Positions 45,328 through 54,603 of a stretch of 54,603 bases of DNA are shown here, piece after piece; position 1 is the stretch's first letter, and every line of letters starts with the position of its first letter. The DNA comes from Paulinella micropora (Eukaryota; Cercozoa; Imbricatea; Euglyphida). The notes beneath the pieces were generated by a model. The model did no database searches. It saw nothing but the letters and a program-made list of their open reading frames with translations, and was not told where the DNA came from. The position numbers and the translations under genes were made by a program. The DNA is taken from NCBI GenBank assembly GCA_009731375.1, contig BJOX01000001.1, positions 945,212-999,814 on the forward strand, in the 5' to 3' direction.

Positions 45328-45593
45328 GGACACCGTGATAGCCCAGTGGTCAAGTTCTACCATCTGGGCCCTGTCGCCAGTTCGATTCCCGTCGGTGCCA
45401 CCAGTATTTTCATTGAACATACCGGTCCGTCTGGACCAGTATTTTCATTGAACATACCGGTCCGTCTGGAAGTGTTGGAACTGCCCTTGCGGGGGTGTCA
45501 TTAGAGCCTATCGTCAATTCTTCGTACTCCCCTCACGGGTGAGACGATGGAGGCGCATGTGCAGAAATGCATCAGCCATTGACAGAGAAGCAC
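45328..45593 (+). mobile_element. tRNA-derived SINE, copy 1 (full length)
   Basis: The head 45329-45403 has an A box TAGCCCAGTGG (matches TRGYNNARNNG) and a B box AGTTCGATTCC. Acceptor-like arms GACACCG / CGGTGCC pair at 6 of 7 positions. The head ends ACCA, i.e. discriminator plus CCA encoded in the DNA. The body contains a tandem 35-bp duplication (GTATTTTCATTGAACATACC units) and ends GACAGAGAAGCAC before an (ATT)n tail. Internal Pol III promoter, no coding capacity; would rely on a LINE for movement (known for SINEs). Confidence 0.75.
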
Positions 45594-45945
<352 letters not shown>

Positions 45946-47060
45946 CAGGAGCTCCATCGGTGGCCCCGATCATCAGGCGAGAGACTGACACGGGGGGGTG
46001 GAGGACCTCGAACAAGGGTATTGGAGGCTTATGTCCGTTGAGGATATGCCATTAGCTGCATCAGTACGCNNNNNNNNNNNNNNNNNNNNNNNNNNNNNNN
46101 NNNNNNNNNNNNNNNNNNNNNNNNNNNNNNNNNNNNNNNNNNNNNNNNNNNNNNNNNNNNNNNNNNNNNNNNNNNNNNNNNNNNNNNNNNNNNNNNNNNN
46201 NNNNNNNNNNNNNNNNNNNNNNNNNNNNNNNNNNNNNNNNNNNNNNNNNNNNNNNNNNNNNNNNNNNNNNNNNNNNNNNNNNNNNNNNNNNNNNNNNNNN
46301 NNNNNNNNNNNNNNNNNNNNNNNNNNNNNNNNNNNNNNNNNNNNNNNNNNNNNNNNNNNNNNNNNNNNNNNNNNNNNNNNNNNNNNNNNNNNNNNNNNNN
46401 NNNNNNNNNNNNNNNNNNNNNNNNNNNNNNNNNNNNNNNNNNNNNNNNNNNNNNNNNNNNNNNNNNNNNNNNNNNNNNNNNNNNNNNNNNNNNNNNNNNN
46501 NNNNNNNNNNNNNNNNNNNNNNNNNNNNNNNNNNNNNNNNNNNNNNNNNNNNNNNNNNNNNNNNNNNNNNNNNNNNNNNNNNNNNNNNNNNNNNNNNNNN
46601 NNNNNNNNNNNNNNNNNNNNNNNNNNNNNNNNNNNNNNNNNNNNNNNNNNNNNNNNNNNNNNNNNNNNNNNNNNNNNNNNNNNNNNNNNNNNNNNNNNNN
46701 NNNNNNNNNNNNNNNNNNNNNNNNNNNNNNNNNNNNNNNNNNNNNNNNNNNNNNNNNNNNNNNNNNNNNNNNNNNNNNNNNNNNNNNNNNNNNNNNNNNN
46801 NNNNNNNNNNNNNNNNNNNNNNNNNNNNNNNNNNNNNNNNNNNNNNNNNNNNNNNNNNNNNNNNNNNNNNNNNNNNNNNNNNNNNNNNNNNNNNNNNNNN
46901 NNNNNNNNNNNNNNNNNNNNNNNNNNNNNNNNNNNNNNNNNNNNNNNNNNNNNNNNNNNNNNNNNNNNNNNNNNNNNNNNNNNNNNNNNNNNNNNNNNNN
47001 NNNNNNNNNNNNNNNNNNNNNNNNNNNNNNNNNNNNNNNNNNNNNNNNNNNNNNNNNNNN
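45946..47060. other. Short unique stretch and 991-N gap
   Basis: 45946-46069 is unique with no recognised feature. 46070-47060 is N. Confidence 0.95.
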
Positions 47061-47395
47061 GATCTAGGGGTGGTGACGGGTTTCGAGGCGTCCCAGATAC
47101 TTACCACAAAACGTCCTCATGCGCTGGCAGACCGCATGAAATGTCTGCTACCCCTGTGAGTACCTCCATGCGGGACCTACCCAGTCTCGTGGAGCTCTCA
47201 CGCGGGGAAGATCAATCATTTGTAGTTGATTTCCTGCAAGGTACCCGACACTGTGCGGGTAGTAGGGACTTCCTTTTGGGGCCTTCTATGCAGGATGGTT
47301 AGAGTCACTCTTCCCTCCCCAACATACTCGCTGTAGTCCCTGTTGGGTCGAGGGATGGAGGCGCATGGCCCTCGGGCTCAGCCATGACAGATCAA
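47061..47395 (+). mobile_element. Diverged SINE-like 3' end
   Basis: 47346-47395 (GGGATGGAGGCGCATGG...CAGCCATGACAGATCA) parallels the SINE end (GACGATGGAGGCGCATGTGC...CAGCCATTGACAGAGA) and is followed by (TA)n and (TTA)n. The sequence upstream differs, which suggests another subfamily. Confidence 0.4.
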
Positions 47396-48365
<970 letters not shown>

Positions 48366-48656
48366 GAGAGAAGATAGAGATGTCAAACAGCGTCAACCGA
48401 AAGAAAGTAGAGAAACAACACAACACAAGCAGGAAAAGCTCAGAGGAGAAAAGCTAAGAGAAAAGCTCAGCGAAAAGCTAGAGAAAAGCGCTGAGCTTTT
48501 TCTGTCGAACAGCGTACAAACAAAAAGGTTTGGGAACCAAAAAAGACCAGGATCCATGTGCATACCGCTAAAACCGTCAAAAAACCACTTCCTTTCGCTT
48601 TACAGGATATACAGGGCCTTTGCACCAATTCCGGCATGTGCACCCAATTCCCTGCA

Positions 48657-48701
48657 GCTGTGGAAAATATTGGCATATCCTTTGCCAATATTTTCCACAG
48701 C
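48657..48701. repeat. Perfect 19-bp inverted repeat, 7-nt loop
   Basis: Arms GCTGTGGAAAATATTGGCA and TGCCAATATTTTCCACAGC around TATCCTT. Imperfect outer complementarity (AATTCCGGC / GCCGGAAAT) is also present. The right arm also provides a splice-acceptor-like ATTTTCCACAG. Confidence 0.9.
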
Positions 48702-48993
48702 CGGAAATAGGTTCACCCATAGTGGCACCAAGCAACGGAAAAGAGACCTACAGATGGCTATGTCGAGCACATCAGAAAATCCGCAGTTGCAAGGCTTTGG
48801 AAATGCAAGACGTAAGTGAATCTATTAATTTGCACTGTTCTTTCTTAACTACACGTTTGATACCAGTATGACGAAAACTTCTGGCTTACTCTGTTTTTCC
48901 AACACATTTTTCTAATAGCAATAATATTTTGTGTTTCCAGTGGGAAAAGTATATGCTGGTATTCCTCGTCGTTGGCGGACCGGGTCTTTCAAT
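48702..48993 (+). CDS. Possible spliced gene fragment, two exons
   Basis: Exon 48702-48810 begins after ATTTTCCACAG and encodes EIGSPIVAPSNGKETYRWLC then RAHQKIRSCKALEMQD. It ends at a consensus donor GAC|GTAAGT. The intron ends TTTGTGTTTCCAG, and exon 48939-48993 encodes WEKYMLVFLVVGGPGLSI, ending ATAG|GTACGT. Phase agrees between the exons. The glycine-rich turn only loosely recalls a nucleotide-binding loop, and no family is claimed. No further exons are found downstream. Confidence 0.4.
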
Positions 48994-49109
48994 AGGTACG
49001 TATCTGTATATATTACACATTATGAACTCTGGCAGGATGTATCTGTGTTTGCATGTATATATTTTTTACGTACGTATATCATCCAAACCTGCAAAGTTGA
49101 ATTAGATTA

Positions 49110-49570
49110 CATTGCAGCACGTTGCAGTACATTACAGATCATTACAGTTAATTACAGTACAATTGAGCATCGCATCACATCGCATCACATCACATCACAT
49201 CACATCACATCGCATCACATCACATCACATCACGTCATCACATCACACATCAGATCAGATCAGAGCACATCACATCACATCAGATCACATCAGATAACAT
49301 CAGAACACATCAGATCACATCAGAAATCAGATCACATCGCATCATCACATTACATTACATTACATTACATTATTATATCACATTACATTTCATTACATTC
49401 AATTACATTGCATTGCATTCCATTCCATTCCATTCCACTCCATTCCATTCCATTCCATTGCATTGCATTGAATTGCATTCCATTCCACTCCATTCCATTC
49501 CATTCCATTGCATAGTACTTTGCATTGCATTGCATTCCATTCCATTCCCTGCCATTCCAATCCTTACATG
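49110..49570. repeat. (CATCA)n, (CAGAT)n, (CATTA)n and (CATTC)n pentanucleotide arrays
   Basis: Successive pentanucleotide blocks with gradual unit change. No gene. Confidence 0.9.
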
Positions 49571-50179
<609 letters not shown>

Positions 50180-50816
50180 AGCAGGAGTTGGGAGCTCATA
50201 TTTGCAGGGTAGCTAGCCCCAGACTCGATGTTGATGCTGATATAATTTCTTTGAAATTCACGCAAATATTTGCGTTAGGGGAGTGTCCTGAATGCCAAAA
50301 TTCCTTTTTTTCGCACCCCAGTCGGAATAAATCATGGTTTGTGTGAACCAGGAGTCGATGTTGATGCTGATATAATTTCTTTGGAATTCACGCAAGCATT
50401 TGCGTTAGGGGAGTGTCCTGAATGCGAAAATTCCTTGTTTTTTTAGCCTATTTTCTGCACCCTCGTCGGAATAAATCATGGTTTGTGTGAACCAGGAGGA
50501 GTTGGGAGCTCATATTGACAGGGTGGCTGGCCCCAGACTCGATCTTGATGCTGATATAATTTTTCGAAATTCACGCAGATATTTGCGTTAGGGGAGTGTC
50601 CTGAATGCCAAAATTCCTTGTTTTCCTTGTTTTTTTGGCCTATTTTCTGCTCTCCCGTCGGAATAAATCATGGTTTGTGTGAACCAGGAGGAGTTGGGAG
50701 CTCATATTGGCAGGGTGGTTGGCAGCAGACTCGATGTTGATGCTGATATAATTTTTTTGGAATTCACGCAAATATTTGCGTTAGGGGAGTGTCCTGAACG
50801 CCAATTTCCTTGTTTT
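50180..50816 (+). repeat. Tandem repeat A, four units of about 150-200 bp
   Basis: Units share CAGGAGTTGGGAGCTCATAT, CTCGATGTTGATGCTGATAT, ATTTGCGTTAGGGGAGTGTC and GGAATAAATCATGGTTTGTG. The second unit lacks its first part. No conserved long ORF in all units. Confidence 0.85.
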
Positions 50817-51524
50817 TAGCAGTACTTGCCGGTGCCTCCGGCAATATAACGAACCCTGTGGACGGGGCAGGGGGGTCCGGGGGGCCCTCCCCCCCGGGAA
50901 TCCCAGCCCGGCGATTGTACGTACCCGTTTTGGTCGCGGGTGGCACCCACACCAGAAAATTGAGGTCTTGCCACCAGGCGCCCTCCTGCAATTGAATGTA
51001 CCCTGTCGACGGGAAAGGGGGAATCCGGGGGGGCCCCTGGAACCCCAGCCCGGCGATTGTACGTACCAGTTTTGGTCGCGGGTGGCACCCACAACAGAAA
51101 ATTAAGGTCTTGTGCCACCAGCAGCCGTTTGCGCACACCAGAGGGATTTTACAGCTGTTCTTTGGTGTATCTGATACTTCTTGATAAGCTCTCTTCGAAA
51201 ATATTAAAATTGTGGCGCCGGTGGCCTACACACAGGGAAATTGAGGTTTTGGCGCCACCAGGCGCCGTTTGCGCACACCAGAGGGAGTTTGAGGCTGATG
51301 TTTGGTGTACCCGACACCTCTCGGTGCTCTCTTCGGAGATAAAAAATTTTTGGTGGCGGGTGGCACAAAACCAGAGATTTCAGGTTTTTGTGCCACCAGA
51401 GCTTACACTTGCGTTCTGCTGGTACCTCCGGCAATGGAACGTACCCTGTCGACGGGGAAGGGGGGGGGGTCCGGGGGCCCTCCCCCCGGGAACCCCAGCC
51501 CGAGAAGGGGGGGGGGGGGGGGGG
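50817..51524 (+). repeat. Repeat block B (GC-rich and 130-bp subunits)
   Basis: Contains duplicated phrases: GAACGTACCCTGTCGACGGG-like segments, and GTTTGCGCACACCAGAGGGA followed by TTTGGTGTA...CTCTCTTCG (twice). Ends in a G run at the gap. Confidence 0.8.
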
Positions 51525-52120
51525 NNNNNNNNNNNNNNNNNNNNNNNNNNNNNNNNNNNNNNNNNNNNNNNNNNNNNNNNNNNNNNNNNNNNNNNNNNNN
51601 NNNNNNNNNNNNNNNNNNNNNNNNNNNNNNNNNNNNNNNNNNNNNNNNNNNNNNNNNNNNNNNNNNNNNNNNNNNNNNNNNNNNNNNNNNNNNNNNNNNN
51701 NNNNNNNNNNNNNNNNNNNNNNNNNNNNNNNNNNNNNNNNNNNNNNNNNNNNNNNNNNNNNNNNNNNNNNNNNNNNNNNNNNNNNNNNNNNNNNNNNNNN
51801 NNNNNNNNNNNNNNNNNNNNNNNNNNNNNNNNNNNNNNNNNNNNNNNNNNNNNNNNNNNNNNNNNNNNNNNNNNNNNNNNNNNNNNNNNNNNNNNNNNNN
51901 NNNNNNNNNNNNNNNNNNNNNNNNNNNNNNNNNNNNNNNNNNNNNNNNNNNNNNNNNNNNNNNNNNNNNNNNNNNNNNNNNNNNNNNNNNNNNNNNNNNN
52001 NNNNNNNNNNNNNNNNNNNNNNNNNNNNNNNNNNNNNNNNNNNNNNNNNNNNNNNNNNNNNNNNNNNNNNNNNNNNNNNNNNNNNNNNNNNNNNNNNNNN
52101 NNNNNNNNNNNNNNNNNNNN

Positions 52121-52178
<58 letters not shown>

Positions 52179-52584
52179 TATTGCCCTGTCGCCAGTTCGA
52201 TTCCCGTCGGTGCCACCAGTATTTTCATTGAACATACCGGTCCGTCTGGAAGTGTTGGAACTGCCCGTGCGGGGGTGTCATTAGAGCCTATCGTCAATTC
52301 TTCGTACTCCCCTCACGGGTGAGACGATGGAGGCGCATGTGCAGANNNNNNNNNNNNNNNNNNNNNNNNNNNNNNNNNNNNNNNNNNNNNNNNNNNNNNN
52401 NNNNNNNNNNNNNNNNNNNNNNNNNNNNNNNNNNNNNNNNNNNNNNNNNNNNNNNNNNNNNNNNNNNNNNNNNNNNNNNNNNNNNNNNNNNNNNNNNNNN
52501 NNNNNNNNNNNNNNNNNNNNNNNNNNNNNNNNNNNNNNNNNNNNNNNNNNNNNNNNNNNNNNNNNNNNNNNNNNNNNNNNNNNN
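51525..52584 (+). mobile_element. Gap, (ATT)n and SINE copy 2 (52183-52345)
   Basis: N at 51525-52120 and 52346-52584. Between them lie (ATT)n and a SINE lacking the first ~55 bp of the head; the B box and CCA are present. Confidence 0.7.
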
Positions 52585-53553
52585 CAGGGTGGCTAGCCCC
52601 AGACGCGATGTTGATGCTGATATAATTTCTTTGGAATTCACGCAAATATTTGCGTTAGGGCAGTGTCCTGAATGCCAAAATTCCTTGTTTTTTTTTCGCA
52701 CCCCTGTCGGAATAAATCATGGTTTGTGTGAACCAGGAGGAGTTGGGAGCTCATGTTGACAGGGTGGCTAGCCCCAGACTCGATCTTGATGCTGATATAA
52801 TTTCTTTGGAATTCACGCAAATATTTGCGTCAGGGGAGTGTCCTGAATGCGAAAATTCCTTGTTTTTTTTTAGCCTATTTTCTGCACCCTCGTCGGAATA
52901 AATCATGGTTTTTGTGAACAGGAGGATTTGGGAACTCATATTGACAGGGTGGCAAGCCCCAGACTCGACGTTGATGCCGATATAGTTTTGTTGGAATTCA
53001 CGCAGATATTTGCGTTAGGGGAGTGTCCTGAATGCCAAATTCCTTGTTTTTTGGAGTACTTGCCGGTACCTCCTGCAATTGAACGTACCCTGTGGACGGG
53101 GAAGGGTGGGTCCGGGGGGGCCTCCCCCCGGAACCCAAGCCCTGCAATTGTACCTACCCGTTTGGTCGCGGGTGCACAAACACCAGAAAATTGACGTCTT
53201 TTTGCCACCTGGCGCCGTTTGCGCACACCAGAGGGATTTAGCGGCTGATATTTGGTGTATCTGACACTTCTTGATGAGCTCTCTTCGAAAATATAAAAAC
53301 TGTGGTGCCGGGTGGCGTATGAACCAGAAAATTCAGGTTTTTGCACCACCAGGCGCCGTTTGCGCACACCAGAGGGAGTTTGAAGCTGATGTTTGGTGTA
53401 CCCGACACCTCTCGGTGAGCTCTCTTCGGAGATCCAAAAAATTGGTGCCACCAGAGCTTACACTTGCGTTCTGCTGGTACCACCGGCAATTGAACGTACC
53501 CTGTCGACGGGGAAGGGGGGGTCCGGGGGCCCTCCCCTCGGGAACCCCAGCCC

Positions 53554-53586
<33 letters not shown>

Positions 53587-53629
53587 AAACCCCCCCCCCC
53601 CGGGGGGGGGGGGGGGGGGGGGGGGGGGG
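52585..53629 (+). repeat. Second copy of repeats A and B
   Basis: 52585-53050 repeats the A units (three) and 53051-53629 repeats block B including both 130-bp subunits and the terminal G run. With the SINE that follows, it mirrors 50180-52345, so the compound unit is duplicated. Confidence 0.8.
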
Positions 53630-53991
53630 NNNNNNNNNNNNNNNNNNNNNNNNNNNNNNNNNNNNNNNNNNNNNNNNNNNNNNNNNNNNNNNNNNNNNNN
53701 NNNNNNNNNNNNNNNNNNNNNNNNNNNNNNNNNNNNNNNNNNNNNNNNNNNNNNNNNNNNNNNNNNNNNNNNNNNNNNNNNNNNNNNNNNNNNNNNNNNN
53801 NNNNNNNNNNNNNNNNNNNNNNNNNNNNNNNNNNNNNNNNNNNNNNNNNNNNNNNNNNNNNNNNNNNNNNNNNNNNNNNNNNNNNNNNNNNNNNNNNNNN
53901 NNNNNNNNNNNNNNNNNNNNNNNNNNNNNNNNNNNAGTGGAGGCGCAGTGCAGATTTGCATCAGCCATTGACAGAGAAGCACTATTATCAC

Positions 53992-54042
<51 letters not shown>

Positions 54043-54220
54043 TTCGATTCCCGTCGGTGCCACCAGTACTTTCATTGAACATACCGGTCCGTCTGGAAGT
54101 GTTGGAACTGCCCGTGCGGGGGTGTCATTAGAGCCTATCGTCAATTCTTCGTACTCCCCTCACGGGTGAGACGATGGAGGCGCATGTGCAGATTTGCATC
54201 AGCCATTGACAGAGAAGCAC

Positions 54221-54278
<58 letters not shown>

Positions 54279-54365
54279 GGCTTATTATTATTATTATTAT
54301 TATTATCATTATTATTATTGTTATTATTATTATTGTTGTTGTTTTTTTTGTTGTTTTTGTTGTTG

Positions 54366-54442
<77 letters not shown>

Positions 54443-54603
54443 TGGACACCGTGATAGCCCAGTGGTCAAGTTCTACCATCTGGGCCCTGTCGCCAGTTCG
54501 ATTCCCGTCGGTGCCACCAGTATTTTCATTGAACATACCGGTCTATTTCTGGACCAGTATTTTCATTGAACATACCGGCCCGTCTGGAAGTGTTGGAACT
54601 GCC
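53630..54603 (+). mobile_element. Gap and SINE copies 3-5
   Basis: N at 53630-53935. Copy 3 (53936-53982) is only the 3' end. Copy 4 (54043-54220) starts at the B box. Copy 5 (54444-54603) has a full tRNA-like head and the internal duplication, and runs off the window. Each is separated by (ATT)n, so copies inserted into or were amplified with earlier tails. Confidence 0.75.

Noticed and set aside
45329-45403. Functional tRNA gene
   Set aside because: A and B boxes and the acceptor arm are present, but D, anticodon and T stems do not pair properly. CCA is encoded and several copies carry the same downstream body, so it is a SINE head.
50764-51138. Overlapping minus-strand ORFs of ~100 codons
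   Set aside because: They lie in tandem repeat B, change frame between units and resemble no protein.

Overview
The window is nuclear DNA of a eukaryote. It holds GT-AG spliced genes, Ty3/gypsy, Ty1/copia-like and non-LTR retroelements, a Tc1/mariner element, a tRNA-derived SINE family and a very large load of microsatellites. N-gaps of 10 bp or several hundred bp mark scaffold joins. The sequence fits a repeat-rich protist or alga, but nothing in it lets me name the species.

Layout. About 0.6-3.2 kb (minus) is the frameshifted 3' half of a non-LTR retrotransposon (RT thumb, Cys-rich tail, probable restriction-like endonuclease). About 3.3-7.4 kb is a pile-up of retroelement debris: a three-copy inverted/direct repeat, a copia-like 3' LTR with polypurine tract, a decayed gag zinc-knuckle/protease region, a copia-type RNase H end, a gap and an old gypsy LTR. 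7,384-17,780 is a complete, recent Ty3/gypsy element on the minus strand: 247-bp LTRs differing at one base, a target duplication, PBS, PPT, an 837-codon gag and a 1,915-codon pol. Gag and pol are in the same frame and separated by a single UGA. About 17.8-21.6 kb is mostly repeats and anonymous DNA.

The most interesting object is a previously unmarked gene on the minus strand, 45,044 down to 21,678. Small islands of unique sequence lie between microsatellites, and I could join them into 44 exons whose splice phases agree at every junction. The total is 5,526 coding bases (about 1,841 aa). The predicted product is a single-pass membrane protein: signal peptide, Cys-rich and EGF-like modules, two hyalin-repeat (HYR)-type modules, one transmembrane helix (about residues 901-923) and a roughly 900-residue Ser/Pro/Arg-rich cytoplasmic tail. 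The tail is built from many tiny exons, several in tandem duplicates. One stretch (36,128-36,560) is an array of seven micro-exons with 27-30 nt introns. All internal exon length changes there are multiples of three, while intron lengths are not. Most introns are simple repeats that appear to grow out of the splice sites (GTATGT donors run into GTATGTATGT arrays). A Tc1/mariner element sits in intron 8 and a probable LTR pair flanks a gap in intron 22.

About 45.3-54.6 kb holds SINE copies with tRNA-like heads and ATT tails, long trinucleotide arrays, a short possible spliced gene on the plus strand near 48.7-49.0 kb and a compound tandem repeat (50.2-54.6 kb) interrupted by gaps. Long reading frames made of Leu, Tyr, Ser, Glu or YLSI/HTYI repeats are microsatellite artefacts and are not annotated as genes.
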